Source: Sandarakinorhabdus sp.
GTDB taxonomy: Bacteria > Pseudomonadota > Alphaproteobacteria > Sphingomonadales > Sphingomonadaceae
Direction: 5' to 3'
Length of the DNA: 64,000 nt
Assembly (NCBI GenBank): GCA_020692215.1
Contig: JAIMKW010000002.1
Span: forward strand, 581,218-645,217
Made by a program: the position numbers and the translations under genes. Positions 55,350-64,000 of this stretch are shown piece by piece; the first letter of the stretch is position 1; each line of letters begins with the position of its first letter. Below the pieces are notes generated by a model, which did not search any database, had not been told where the DNA came from, and was given only the letters and a program-made list of their open reading frames with translations.

Positions 55350-56099
55350 CTATCGGGGTTTTCTGGCAGTCCAGCGCAGGCGGACATAGTCAGCGGTCCA
55401 GTGACCGGCGCTGTCGCGCAAAGACGGGGCAAGCAGGGCTTCCACTTCGTCGATCACAATCGCACGGGCGGCTTCGGGAACGCCGGCTTCATCCAGGAAT
55501 CCGGCGCGGAAGGTCTTCAGCCAGCCGCGAATGCCGGTGGGCAGCGGTGTGGGGCGCGGAATCAGCCGCGCCTCGATATCGGCAAATCCGGCAGCCTCGT
55601 GGATGGCCGTGAAGGCTTCCGGGGTCAGATAGGTCTGCCCGCCACCGCTATCCGGGCTGAATCCGTGCCGCCCCAGCACAGCGCGAAGCGCAGTCCGGAT
55701 TGCGGCAATGTTCATGTGCCCGCCACATTCGCCCACATAGCGCCCACCCGGCTTCAGCGCGCGAAACACGCCTTCGGCCACCGCCCTCTGATCTGGCATC
55801 CAGTGCAGCGCCGCGTTGGAAAACACCGCATCGAAGCGCGAACCATAGGGCAGCTTCTGCCCGTCGGCCTGCTCTGCGCGCAGGCCCAGCTTGCGTGCGG
55901 CCTCCAGCATCGGAGCCGATGGATCGACCCCCAGAACATGCGCGCCGGCTTCGGCAATGCGCGCCGTCAGCGCCCCGTCTCCGCAGCCCAGATCGAGAAT
56001 TTCCTCGCCCGGCTGCGGCGCCAGCAGCATCAGCGCCGCATTGCCAAGCGCCGGAACGAAGCCCGCATTCTCGGCATAATCCTGGGGGTTCCAGCCCAT
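55350..56099 (-). CDS. SAM-dependent methyltransferase inside the gcv operon
   Basis: This 249-residue class I methyltransferase has motif I ILDLGCGDGALTARI, VLGVDPS after strand 2, SNAALHWMPD and LKPGGRYVGECGG. The arrangement and length are like trans-aconitate/UbiE-type small-molecule methyltransferases, and the substrate is unknown. The start overlaps the gcvH stop (TGATG), and gcvPA follows after 9 bp, so it is transcribed and translated as part of the glycine-responsive operon. It is unrelated in layout to the methyltransferase at 19152, which has an extra N-terminal domain. Confidence 0.9.
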   Translation of the reverse strand: MGWNPQDYAENAGFVPALGNAALMLLAPQPGEEILDLGCGDGALTARIAEAGAHVLGVDPSAPMLEAARKLGLRAEQADGQKLPYGSRFDAVFSNAALHWMPDQRAVAEGVFRALKPGGRYVGECGGHMNIAAIRTALRAVLGRHGFSPDSGGGQTYLTPEAFTAIHEAAGFADIEARLIPRPTPLPTGIRGWLKTFRAGFLDEAGVPEAARAIVIDEVEALLAPSLRDSAGHWTADYVRLRWTARKPR

Positions 56100-56467
56100 C
56101 AGAGCGTCGCGACAAAGCTCTTGTAGGCCGTCTCATCCATCAGGGCCGACAACTGGCCCGGATCGGAAAGCGTCAGGCGGAAGAACCAGCCCTGCCCCTC
56201 GGGATCGCTGTTCACCAGGCTGGAATCGTCTGCCACCGCCTGGTTCGCTTCGGTCACCGTGCCCGAAACCGGCGCATACACCTCGCTTGCAGCCTTCACC
56301 GATTCCACAACAGCCGCTTCCTTGCCGGCCTCGACCGTCCGGCCAGGCTCGGGCAGTTCGACGAACACCACATCGCCAAGCTGGCCTTGCGCATAGTCGG
56401 TGATCCCGACCGTCGCGGCATCACCGTCAACGTCGATCCACTCATGATCCCTTGTGTAATAGCGCAT
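56099..56467 (-). CDS. gcvH: Glycine cleavage system H protein
   Basis: This 122-residue lipoyl carrier has the lipoylation Lys in [16 protein letters not shown] near residue 59. The N-terminus [11 protein letters not shown] and the C-terminal [10 protein letters not shown] are standard. The ATG at 56467 is preceded by GGAGG at 7 nt. It shuttles the aminomethyl group between the P, T and L proteins. It follows gcvT by 13 bp. Confidence 0.98.
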   Translation of the reverse strand: MRYYTRDHEWIDVDGDAATVGITDYAQGQLGDVVFVELPEPGRTVEAGKEAAVVESVKAASEVYAPVSGTVTEANQAVADDSSLVNSDPEGQGWFFRLTLSDPGQLSALMDETAYKSFVATL

Positions 56468-56480
56468 CTTAGAACCTCCC

Positions 56481-57623
56481 TCAGCGGACATAATTTTTCC
56501 GGGCGAACGGCATGGGAACCACGGTCGCCGCCAGCCGCTTGCCTCGAACCTCGATCTCCAGGGCAGTGCCATCGACGGCAAGCCCGGCATCGACAAAGCC
56601 CATCGCGATCGGCGCCTCGACAGACGGCGCATACCCACCCGACGTGATGATACCGACCTGCGTGTCGCCAGCGAACAGCGGCGCGCCTTCGCGCGCAGGC
56701 TGCCGCCCATCCAGCTTCAGCCCAACGCGCTTGCGGGCCGTGCCGTCCAGCAAGGCGTTCAGAATTCGCGCAGCGCCGGGAAATCCGCCCTCGGCCTTGC
56801 GGCGCTTGGAAATGGCAAAGGCAAGGCCTGCCTCCACCGGCTCGATTTCGGGCGAAAGATCATGCCCATAAAGCGGAAGCCCGGCTTCCAGACGCAGCGA
56901 ATCCCGCGCACCAAGGCCGATCGGCTTCACCTCTGCATCCGCCAGCAGCGCCTCGGCCAGCTGGCCGGCATCCTTGGCAGCAACCGAAATCTCGTAGCCG
57001 TCTTCTCCGGTATAGCCGGAGCGGCTGACGCCAAGCCGGACACCGTTCCAGACATAGGGCCCGGCCTGCATGAACTTCAGCGCATCCACCGCAGGCGCAC
57101 CCCCGATTTCGGAAACGACACCCAGGCGCACCATCACCGCAGCGGCTGCAGGCCCCTGCAGCGCCAGAAGCGCAAGCCCCTCTTCGTGGACGAGCGCGAT
57201 ACCCGATGGAAGCCTTGCGCGCATGTGGGCGATATCGTCGTGCTTGGTCGCGCCGTTCACCACCAGATAGAAGTGCGAGCCGGCGTTGGTGACCATAAGG
57301 TCATCCAATATGCCACCATCGTCCGCCAGCAACAGGGAATAGCGCATCCGGCCCGGCTGCAGCGCCCGGAAATCCCCCGGCGCAATGGTTTCGAGCCAAT
57401 CGGCAGCCCCGGCGCCCGAAACGGTCAACTGGCCCATGTGCGAAACATCGAACAGCCCGGCATGCGCGCGGGTCCAGAGATGCTCGGCCATCACCCCGGT
57501 GGGAAATTGCACCGGCATCGCGTAGCCGGCAAACGGCACCATTCGGCCACCAAGACGACGATGCAGGGCATCAAGCGGAAGAAGTTTCAGGTCGGCAGCG
57601 TCGATTGCGGGTTCATCAGCCAT
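56481..57623 (-). CDS. gcvT: Aminomethyltransferase (glycine cleavage T protein)
   Basis: The 380-residue protein transfers the methylene group to tetrahydrofolate and releases ammonia. Family features are [27 protein letters not shown] with the catalytic Asp nearby, [13 protein letters not shown], and [18 protein letters not shown]. It is the first gene of the operon and lies directly behind the tandem glycine riboswitch. Confidence 0.98.
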   Translation of the reverse strand: MADEPAIDAADLKLLPLDALHRRLGGRMVPFAGYAMPVQFPTGVMAEHLWTRAHAGLFDVSHMGQLTVSGAGAADWLETIAPGDFRALQPGRMRYSLLLADDGGILDDLMVTNAGSHFYLVVNGATKHDDIAHMRARLPSGIALVHEEGLALLALQGPAAAAVMVRLGVVSEIGGAPAVDALKFMQAGPYVWNGVRLGVSRSGYTGEDGYEISVAAKDAGQLAEALLADAEVKPIGLGARDSLRLEAGLPLYGHDLSPEIEPVEAGLAFAISKRRKAEGGFPGAARILNALLDGTARKRVGLKLDGRQPAREGAPLFAGDTQVGIITSGGYAPSVEAPIAMGFVDAGLAVDGTALEIEVRGKRLAATVVPMPFARKNYVR

Positions 57624-57675
57624 GCACAGGTCCTCGCGACCGCGGACAGCAAGATGCCGCCCGCCCGCCCCCTCC

Positions 57676-57892
57676 TGTCACGAGACCTGAGAGCTTTCAC
57701 CAAGCGCAATGCGCCGGGCTTACCCCTTCGGTGGCACGCCGGCTACACCGGCATGCGCTTTCCAGACTGTCGGTCTTGTGAAGCAACGCTGCGGTCCGTT
57801 GGCCTGAGAGATTCCGGGGGCGGTTGCTCCTTCGGCGGCGCACCGGGGGGTCTCCAATCTGGAAACTGGCCCGGTTTACACTCTCCCGCAGC
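57676..57892 (-). promoter_or_regulatory. Tandem glycine riboswitch upstream of gcvT
   Basis: Reading the minus strand, aptamer 1 (57892-57788) opens with GCTGCGGGAGAG and closes with CGGACCGCAGC as its P1 stem, and contains CGCCGAAGGAGCAA and CTCTCAGGCCAACGGAC. Aptamer 2 (about 57780-57676) contains CCACCGAAGGGGTAAGCC and GCTCTCAGGTCTCGTGACA. These are the conserved cores of the gcvT (glycine) riboswitch in its two-aptamer form. The expression platform lies between 57675 and the gcvT ATG at 57623. Glycine binding should turn the operon on. Confidence 0.95.
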
Positions 57893-58040
57893 GCCGCCGG
57901 GTGCTACCCCGCCGACACTTCGTCTGTGAACATACGGCGCGATTCGGTCAACGGCAAAGCCTCTGTGCCAAAGCCTCTGCACACGAAGCGCGGCAGGATA
58001 GCGCAGCGAAAGTCTCGGCTCCTCTGGTCAGTCCGCGCAA

Positions 58041-58169
58041 TCAGTCGGCGGCGCGCTCGATCGTCTTGCCGACCGACTTGATATCCCGGCCGACCCCTTT
58101 CGTAGTGTTGCACGCTGACAGAAACAGGGCGGGGACAAGAAGGCTTGCCACAATCAGGCTCATGCGCAT
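58041..58169 (-). CDS. Entericidin-like small lipoprotein
   Basis: This 42-residue gene has a hydrophobic signal and a lipobox FLSAC with Cys at residue 20. The short mature part, CNTTKGVGRDIKSVGKTIERA, matches the entericidin A/B family (toxin/antidote-type membrane lipoproteins, often under stress control). AAAGGT lies about 10 nt before the ATG; a second in-frame ATG is two codons later. It is on the same strand as the gcv operon, about 150 bp before the riboswitch. A role in cell lysis or envelope stress is family knowledge, not shown here. Confidence 0.85.
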   Translation of the reverse strand: MRMSLIVASLLVPALFLSACNTTKGVGRDIKSVGKTIERAAD

Positions 58170-58245
58170 GTTCAATACCTTTCACAAATGGAACAATCGG
58201 CCCGGTTTTGCCGAACCGCCGATCGGGCTGCCAATCAGCTTGTCG

Positions 58246-59220
58246 TCAGACATTTCCGATACGAACGACAGCCTTGCCGACCAATGAACCGTCCGCCATC
58301 GCCCGGAAAGCCGATGGCGCTTCCTCGAACGGCACTTCCAACCCCACTAACGGGTGCAGCAGCCCTTCGGCGGCCAGCTTGTCGATGGCGGCGATATGGG
58401 CGCGGCCGGCGGCCGGATCCTGGCGGCCAGCCTCTCCAGCGCGCACGCCGATCAACTCGACCCCCTTGAGAAGGGCAAGGTTCGTCGGCACGGCAACGGG
58501 CCGCCCGGCGACAAAACCAATCACGAGATATCGCCCGCCCCACCTCAGGGTTTTCAGAGCAGGCAACACCGCCGCACCGCCAACGGGGTCGAACACGATA
58601 TCGACGCTGCCCTTCTGCGCCGCAAAATCCGGCGCCGCGCGATCCATGCTCACCGTGTTGGCAGCCCCGGCCGCCATTGCTGCTGCGCGCTTTTCCGGCG
58701 TGGAGGCAACGGCTGTCACCTCGGCGCCAAGCGCCGCGCCAAGGGCAACCGCCGCCAGACCCATGCCGCCGCCTGCCCCCAGCACCATCAGATGTTCGCC
58801 GGCCTTCAGCCGTCCGCGCACCACCAGCGAGACCCAAGCGGTCAGCGCGCCCGTGGTGAAGGCCGCAGCCGCAATATCCTCCAGCGCATCGGGCACGGCC
58901 CGCAGATTGGCCAGCGGCAGCGTCACCGCCTCGGCCAGAAGGCCGGTCCGCCCGCCCACCAGCATCCGCTGACCCAGAAGGTCGGCAACAACCCCCTCCC
59001 CCACTGCGATAACCCGGCCGATGCCTTCCATTCCGGGCGTGAACGGCAGCTCGGGGCGGAACTGATAGCCGCCCGAAAGCATCAGGAGATCGGGATAGTT
59101 GAGCCCGACGGCCATCATCGCAACGGTCGCCTCGCCGGCTGCGGGCGCAGGCGCATCCGGCACCTCAGAAAGACGCAGGGCCTCTATCCCATCCAGCTTC
59201 TCGACAACCCAAGCGCGCAT
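58246..59220 (-). CDS. NAD(P)H:quinone oxidoreductase, zinc-free MDR family
   Basis: The 324-residue medium-chain reductase has AVGLNYPDLLMLSGGYQ, FTPGMEGIGRVIAVG, and the cofactor motif VLGAGGGMGLAAVALG near residue 148, followed by FDPVGG. The zinc-site cysteines are absent, placing it with quinone oxidoreductase/2-enoyl thioester reductase-like members. The substrate is not determined. It is divergent from the acyl-CoA synthetase gene; a shared role in CoA-ester metabolism is possible. Confidence 0.9.
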   Translation of the reverse strand: MRAWVVEKLDGIEALRLSEVPDAPAPAAGEATVAMMAVGLNYPDLLMLSGGYQFRPELPFTPGMEGIGRVIAVGEGVVADLLGQRMLVGGRTGLLAEAVTLPLANLRAVPDALEDIAAAAFTTGALTAWVSLVVRGRLKAGEHLMVLGAGGGMGLAAVALGAALGAEVTAVASTPEKRAAAMAAGAANTVSMDRAAPDFAAQKGSVDIVFDPVGGAAVLPALKTLRWGGRYLVIGFVAGRPVAVPTNLALLKGVELIGVRAGEAGRQDPAAGRAHIAAIDKLAAEGLLHPLVGLEVPFEEAPSAFRAMADGSLVGKAVVRIGNV

Positions 59221-59303
59221 GATCTGCTGTCTCTCCCTTTTTGCGCGGTTGCCGCCCCCGCCCTTCCAATGTCAATGCTGCAAAATAAGTGGAGGAAATC
59301 GCG

Positions 59304-60884
59304 ATGTTCTCATTCGGGCAGGTTATGACAGCGCTGGGAGACCGGCTGGGGAATGCCCCCGCGCTCATCCACGGCGATACGGTGGTGGACTGGGCATCAC
59401 TCAGCCGCCGGACCGATGCGCTTGCCGCCGCTTTCATCGCAGCTGGCGCACAGCCTGGCGACAAGGTCGCCCACCTCATGCGCAATTCCCCCGCCTACCT
59501 CACCACCACCGTCGCTGCCTTCAAGAGCCGGTTGGTGCATGTGAACGTGAACTACCGCTACACTGGCGAGGAACTGCTCTACATCCTGGAAAACAGCGAT
59601 GCCGCTGTCGTCGTGTTCGATGCCGAATTCGCCGACATTCTGGAAACACTGCGCGCCCGCCTGCCTCATGTGAAACTGTGGCTACAGGTTGGTGGCACGC
59701 CGCCAGCCTGGGCGCAGAATTTCGATGCCGTTGCCAGCGGTCCTGCCACTCTTCCCCCCATGGAGCACACCCCGGAAGACCTGCTGTTCATCTACACCGG
59801 CGGCACCACGGGGATGCCCAAGGGCGTGATGTGGGAACAGGGAACATTGTGGACAGCGCTTGGCGGCGGCGCACTGATGCCGGGCGCACCTGCGCCCGAA
59901 AGCCTGGCAGCGCACCTGGAGACCACGCTGGCAAACCCGGCACGCCGCAAGCTGCTGGCGCTGCCGCCGCTGATGCACGGCACCGGGCTGTTGATGGGCA
60001 TCTACGCGCTGGGCCTTGGCGGCACTGTCATCACCGCAACCGGGCGCGGTTTCGACGCCGAGGAAGCGCTGCGGCTGTCGGAACGCCATTCCCCCGATGT
60101 CTGCGTGATCGTGGGCGATGCTTTCGCGCGGCCGATCCTGCGCGCCATCGAGGCCGGCAAGGGCAAACTCGGCGGATTGGGCATGATGATCTCGTCGGGA
60201 ACGATGTGGTCGCCCGAAGTAAAGGCAGGGCTGCTGCAGCATTGCCCCACGATGATGTGCTTCGATGCCTTTGGATCGTCGGAAGGCCTCGGCTATGGCG
60301 CATCGGTTTCCACCGCGGCCGATCCCGCCGCCCCCACCCGCTTCATGCACGATCCCAACACAGTGCTTCTGGACGAAGAAATGCGGCCCATCACGCAGGC
60401 TGGCATGCCCGGGCGCGTCGCAAGAACCGGCCAGGTGCCGCTGGGCTACTGGAAAGATCCGGAAAAGAGCGCGAAGACCTTCGTGCTTGTCGATGGCAGG
60501 CGCTACACCATGCCCGGCGACTGGGGTGTGCTGGAAGAGGACGGCGCGCTGGTCCTGCTGGGCCGCGGAAGCCAGTGCATCAATTCCGGTGGCGAGAAGA
60601 TCTTCCCCGAAGAGGTGGAGGAAGCGCTGAAGACGCACCCCGCAGTGGAGGATGCCCTGGTGTTCGGTGTGAAGGATGAAAAATGGGGCCAGGCGGTCAC
60701 CGCTGTTGTCGAAACGCGCCAGCCTGTCACTGAAGCCGAGCTTGTTGCCCATGTGAAAGCGCGTCTGGCGGCCTACAAGGCGCCGAAACGGGTGATTGCC
60801 GTGGCGAAAGTGCCCCGCGCACCAAATGGCAAGGCCGACTATGAAACTGCAAGGGCCATGGCAGAGGCAGTTGCAACGGCCTGA
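59304..60884 (+). CDS. Acyl-CoA synthetase (AMP-forming)
   Basis: The 526-residue ANL-superfamily ligase has the AMP motif YTGGTTGMPKGVMW near residue 172, the A5-like SSEGLGYG, YWKDPEKSAKTF, and the C-terminal PNGKADYE Lys. The YTGGTTGMPKG form is common among ligases for bulky or cyclic carboxylates such as steroid side-chain or aromatic acids, but the substrate cannot be fixed. The ATG at 59304 is preceded by GTGGAGG. The downstream gene is convergent, 18 bp from its stop. Confidence 0.93.
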   Translation: MFSFGQVMTALGDRLGNAPALIHGDTVVDWASLSRRTDALAAAFIAAGAQPGDKVAHLMRNSPAYLTTTVAAFKSRLVHVNVNYRYTGEELLYILENSDAAVVVFDAEFADILETLRARLPHVKLWLQVGGTPPAWAQNFDAVASGPATLPPMEHTPEDLLFIYTGGTTGMPKGVMWEQGTLWTALGGGALMPGAPAPESLAAHLETTLANPARRKLLALPPLMHGTGLLMGIYALGLGGTVITATGRGFDAEEALRLSERHSPDVCVIVGDAFARPILRAIEAGKGKLGGLGMMISSGTMWSPEVKAGLLQHCPTMMCFDAFGSSEGLGYGASVSTAADPAAPTRFMHDPNTVLLDEEMRPITQAGMPGRVARTGQVPLGYWKDPEKSAKTFVLVDGRRYTMPGDWGVLEEDGALVLLGRGSQCINSGGEKIFPEEVEEALKTHPAVEDALVFGVKDEKWGQAVTAVVETRQPVTEAELVAHVKARLAAYKAPKRVIAVAKVPRAPNGKADYETARAMAEAVATA

Positions 60885-60902
60885 CCAGAAACAGGTTGCG
60901 CT

Positions 60903-63356
60903 TCAGGCTGTTGCGCGTGGGAGATGGATGCCGAAAACGGAGCCACTTCCCTCAACCGAGGTGGCACTGACCTGACCACGGTGCCGCTCGACAACGGCCT
61001 TCACAAAGGCAAGCCCCAGCCCCGCACCGGTTGCTTCCGAAGCCGCAGGCGCGCCCTCGGGCGGGGCCAGCCGGCGGAACGGTTCGAACAGCTTGGGCAG
61101 ATCGTCGGCCGCAATCCCGCGGCCCTGGTCCTCGATCTCGACGACGACTTGCCTGTCTTCCAGCCGGGTGCGCGCGATGATCCGGGTGCGCTCGTCGCTA
61201 TACTTTATGGCGTTGCCCAGCAGGTTGGTGATCGCCCGTGTCAGCAGGGCACGGTCGCCGGTGATCAGCGCTTCCTCCTCGGGCACATCCGAAACGATCC
61301 GGATGCGCTTGGCATCCGCCAGCGGCCACAGATCGTCGGCCGCATCCAGCAGCGCTTCCGAAAGGTTGAATGTCTCCACCACAAAGCGGCCGCTCTCGGC
61401 GCGGGCCAGGTGCACGAAATCATCGGCGAGGCTCAGCGTCTGGTGGGCATAGCGCTCCAGCCGGCGCGCCAGTTCGGGCGGCACCTTCTTGCCCTCGGAT
61501 TCCAACACGGCCAGAATCGAGGCTTGGGGCGCGCGCATGTCGTGCGTCAGCAGCCGCAGCGCATCTTCCCGCTGCCTTTCCGATGCGCGAAGCTGGGTGA
61601 TATCGGCAAAGCGGGCGATCCAGCCAAGCGGCTGCCTGTCGGCATCGGTGAAAAAGGCAATCCGGATTTCCAGCGACGTGCCGTCGGGCAGGCGCGTCTC
61701 ATAGCCACCCTCAGGCGGAAGCTCCATCATCCGCATGGCCTGCAACAGCTCGACTGCGCGCGGATCGGGCAGGCGCGGATCGGTATCGAGGCTGCCGAAG
61801 ATATCCTCCAGCGGCCGGTTCAACAGCGGACCTGAAAGCCTGTGCTCGAACAGCGCGTCGGCGGCATCATTGGAAATCAGAATTCGGCCGTCGAGATCGG
61901 TCACAAGCGCTGCATCGGGCAGGCTGTCGAGGGATTGGGCAACAAAGCGCCGAAGATCGCGCACGTCGCGGATGGCTTCGTGCATCAGGATGATCTGCCG
62001 CTCGACCGGGTCGCCCGAAAGCTCGCGGCGATGCCGCGGCAGCACGGTCCGCTCGGCGCGCAGCTCGCGCAGCTCGGCCACCATATAGCGGCTGGCAAGA
62101 TCGAGGCGGCGCCAGCCCCACAGCGGAAAGATCAGGCCAACCGCAATCAAGGCCATAGAAGGCGGCAGCCAGATGCGGAAAAACGCAAGGCTGATCATCG
62201 TGATGATGAAAACACCGAACCCAAGCGCAACACCCAGCCACAGGTTGATGCGCGGCCCCAGGAACAGCATGCTCAACATCAGCATCCACACCGGCAGGAT
62301 GGAGAAGATCTGCCAGACAATAGGATCAACCGGCCGGATCATCCGGTCCTGCAACAGGCTGTCGAGATAATTGGCGTGCAGCTCCACCCCGGCCATCGTT
62401 TCCAGCGTGCCCGACATCGGCGTCGAGAATCGATCCCCCATGCCCGAAGCGGTCGCACCGACGAGAACGATACGATCGGCAATCAGATCGTCGGGAACGC
62501 GGCCGGCCACAACATCGGCAAAGCTCATCTGCGCATAAGTCCCGGCCGGGCCGGCAAAGGGGATAAGATCGCGCCGCGGGGCAAACACCGGGGCATCGGG
62601 CGCGGGCAGCGGCGCATCAAGTGCCGCCTTGTCCTTGTTGACGATAGCCGTCAGCGCTTCGCCCATGTGCAGGTTGCGCCGCCCTTCGCCGTCCGAAAGG
62701 CGATCGATGGCACGCACCACGCCATCACGATCTGGCCTGGTCACCACATGGCCATGGCCCAGCGCTGCGCTGCCGATCGGTTCCACCGGGGGAATCCGCA
62801 TGGAAGGTGCCCCGTTGGGCCCCGGGATTTCGATGATGGAAGGAACGACAACCCGGCCATTGCGGGCAATCGCATCTGCAAGGCGTGCGTCTGCTCCTTG
62901 GTCTGCCGACGGTTCAGGAAACAGCACGTCGTAGCCGACAGCCTCTGCGCCGGCATCGGTGAGCCTGTCGACGAGCCGGGCATGCAGCTCGCGCGGCCAG
63001 GGCCAGCGGCCATATTCCGCAAGACTGCGGTTGTCGATCGCGACAATCAGCACCCGCTGGCTTGCCGGCGGCGGGTTCAGCCTCAGAACAAGATCGTAGA
63101 AAAGATTGTCTGCCCTCACAGGGGGTGAAAGCCAGCTGATGGCGATTATCGAAACCGTTGCCACAAAGATCACGGCCCACCATTCAAGCAGCATGCGGCC
63201 GCTGCGGAAGCTGAACTCTTCGGTCTTGCCCGGCAGCGGCGTATCGGCAGGCACCACCGAAATGCCGACAGGGGGCGGAACTGGCACCGCATCATCTGCA
63301 ATAGCCATCTCTGCGGCTGCTGCAGCCGCTGCAATCGGTCTATCGATCGCGTTCAT
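60903..63356 (-). CDS. CHASE2-domain sensor histidine kinase
   Basis: The 817-residue protein has an N-terminal helix (about residues 55-76), an extracytoplasmic CHASE2 domain (about 80-345, with RVLIVAIDNRSLAEYGRWPW), a cluster of three further helices (350-430), a PAS domain (about 485-590), a HisKA domain with His in LRLLTHDMRAPQASIL, and a HATPase_c domain with TNLLGNAIKYSD and DQGRGIAADDLPKLFEPF. No response regulator is next to it. The upstream gene is a glycine-rich CTERM protein on the same strand. CHASE2 ligands are unknown. Confidence 0.94.
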   Translation of the reverse strand: MNAIDRPIAAAAAAAEMAIADDAVPVPPPVGISVVPADTPLPGKTEEFSFRSGRMLLEWWAVIFVATVSIIAISWLSPPVRADNLFYDLVLRLNPPPASQRVLIVAIDNRSLAEYGRWPWPRELHARLVDRLTDAGAEAVGYDVLFPEPSADQGADARLADAIARNGRVVVPSIIEIPGPNGAPSMRIPPVEPIGSAALGHGHVVTRPDRDGVVRAIDRLSDGEGRRNLHMGEALTAIVNKDKAALDAPLPAPDAPVFAPRRDLIPFAGPAGTYAQMSFADVVAGRVPDDLIADRIVLVGATASGMGDRFSTPMSGTLETMAGVELHANYLDSLLQDRMIRPVDPIVWQIFSILPVWMLMLSMLFLGPRINLWLGVALGFGVFIITMISLAFFRIWLPPSMALIAVGLIFPLWGWRRLDLASRYMVAELRELRAERTVLPRHRRELSGDPVERQIILMHEAIRDVRDLRRFVAQSLDSLPDAALVTDLDGRILISNDAADALFEHRLSGPLLNRPLEDIFGSLDTDPRLPDPRAVELLQAMRMMELPPEGGYETRLPDGTSLEIRIAFFTDADRQPLGWIARFADITQLRASERQREDALRLLTHDMRAPQASILAVLESEGKKVPPELARRLERYAHQTLSLADDFVHLARAESGRFVVETFNLSEALLDAADDLWPLADAKRIRIVSDVPEEEALITGDRALLTRAITNLLGNAIKYSDERTRIIARTRLEDRQVVVEIEDQGRGIAADDLPKLFEPFRRLAPPEGAPAASEATGAGLGLAFVKAVVERHRGQVSATSVEGSGSVFGIHLPRATA

Positions 63357-63433
63357 GGCTGAAACCGGGCCATCATCGCGCGACGCTAACGCCAGAGACC
63401 CGAATGCTCAAGATGAAGGCACCCGCGGGGCTT

Positions 63434-64000
63434 TCAGCCGCGCAGGGCTTCCCGAGCCCTGCGGCGCCGAAGCGCGAGGCCGATGAAACCGAAGCCGCTG
63501 ATCAGCAGAAGCCAGGTCGCCGGCTCTGGAATGGCAGCAGGCGGAACCCCATCACCGGGCTGGCCGCCCGGATCAATCCCGGGAAGGAGACCCCCGCCCC
63601 CGCCAGAGCCGGGGACCACTGGAGTCAATCCGCCGCCACCAGTGTCCGGGTTCGTCGGGATCACGACCAGCGTGTCGTCGCCGTTGCCGCCGTTTCCGTT
63701 GCCGTTTCCGCCATTGCCGCTGTCCCCAGTGCCGCTTCCGGTCTGATCGTCTCCGCCTCCGGACTGATCGCCACCCGTGTTGCCGCCGCCGGTGCTGCTT
63801 TCGCCCGTATCTCCGCCACCGGTTCCGTCGTTGCCAGGTTCGCCATTGCCGGATTCGCCTTCACCAGTGTTGCCGTCGCCAGGGCTTCCACCAGGATTTC
63901 CGCCAGTTCCGCCGCCGACAGGGCCCGACCCGCTATCGCCATCGCCCGACCCGGATCCACCGTTGGAACCACCGCCAGAACCGCCGCCGCCCCCGCCGCC
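63434..64000 (-). CDS. Glycine-rich PEP-CTERM protein, C-terminal part (cut by window edge)
   Basis: The minus-strand frame is open from the window edge to the stop at 63434, giving 188 residues. The first about 115 are almost wholly Gly, Ser, Asn, Asp and Thr (for example GGGSNGGSGSGDGDSGSG). A Pro/Gly linker and the sorting signal PEPATWLLLISGFGFIG with RRRR follow. Any start codon within this stretch would be internal to a larger gene. The linker suggests a folded domain further upstream; FecR-type domains often precede CHASE2 kinases, but none is visible here. It lies 77 bp upstream of the kinase. Confidence 0.8.
   Translation of the reverse strand, partial: GGGGGGGSGGGSNGGSGSGDGDSGSGPVGGGTGGNPGGSPGDGNTGEGESGNGEPGNDGTGGGDTGESSTGGGNTGGDQSGGGDDQTGSGTGDSGNGGNGNGNGGNGDDTLVVIPTNPDTGGGGLTPVVPGSGGGGGLLPGIDPGGQPGDGVPPAAIPEPATWLLLISGFGFIGLALRRRRAREALRG

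Noticed and set aside
63661..63972. 103-codon open frame with Ala/Thr/Glu-rich product on the minus strand
   Set aside because: It is a shifted frame of the glycine-rich CTERM gene; the PEP-CTERM tail belongs to the other frame.

Overview
The window is high-GC DNA from an alphaproteobacterium, most likely order Sphingomonadales. Pointers are four proteins with C-terminal PEP-CTERM/PEPxxWA-CTERM sorting signals, two secreted S9 peptidases, the yajC-secD-secF-Mth938 block with a divergent DUF815 ATPase, and the tsaE-amgK-murU-addB-addA order. I see no prophage, insertion sequence, CRISPR array or plasmid function. It reads as ordinary chromosome.

Layout. 1-9 kb: the cut-off start of a DNA methyltransferase, a DUF423 membrane protein, SecA, two exported CTERM proteins (one PhoX-like), ArgJ, a GST-fold protein and thioredoxin. 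9-19 kb: a tightly packed minus-strand run ahcY-tsaE-amgK-murU-addB-addA (SAH hydrolysis, tRNA t6A modification, muramic acid recycling, double-strand break repair). 19-28 kb: a methyltransferase coupled to an unknown 95-residue protein, MscS, an S9 peptidase, a PabB-PabC fusion, an aspartate-type aminotransferase and the periplasmic MsrPQ repair system. 28-33 kb: a HAD phosphatase, a secreted nuclease, and a four-gene MCE/Mla-type lipid transporter whose ATPase ends in perfect 36-bp tandem repeats, then a tRNA with anticodon CAT. 33-41 kb: an isoaspartyl peptidase/FAD reductase/nitronate monooxygenase operon and the Sec accessory genes.

41-50 kb: a copper ATPase divergent from its CueR-type regulator, an APH-like kinase paired with an acyl-CoA dehydrogenase, a second S9 peptidase, and an M23 peptidase-bactofilin pair behind a dense cluster of GANTC (CcrM) sites. 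50-58 kb: MsrA, a trypsin-like CTERM protease, and a gcvT-gcvH-methyltransferase-gcvPA-gcvPB operon behind a tandem glycine riboswitch, preceded by a 42-residue entericidin-like lipoprotein gene. 58-64 kb: a quinone oxidoreductase, an acyl-CoA synthetase, a CHASE2 histidine kinase and the C-terminal part of a glycine-rich CTERM protein that runs off the window.

No single undescribed system is proven. The best leads are the GANTC cluster before the cell-wall pair, the extra methyltransferase inside the glycine-riboswitch operon, the methyltransferase/95-residue pair beside ahcY, the split kinase/acyl-CoA dehydrogenase module, and the repeat tail of the MlaF-type ATPase. One-carbon and SAM chemistry (ahcY, gcv operon, two SAM methyltransferases, pabBC) and methionine sulfoxide repair (msrA, msrPQ) recur through the window.
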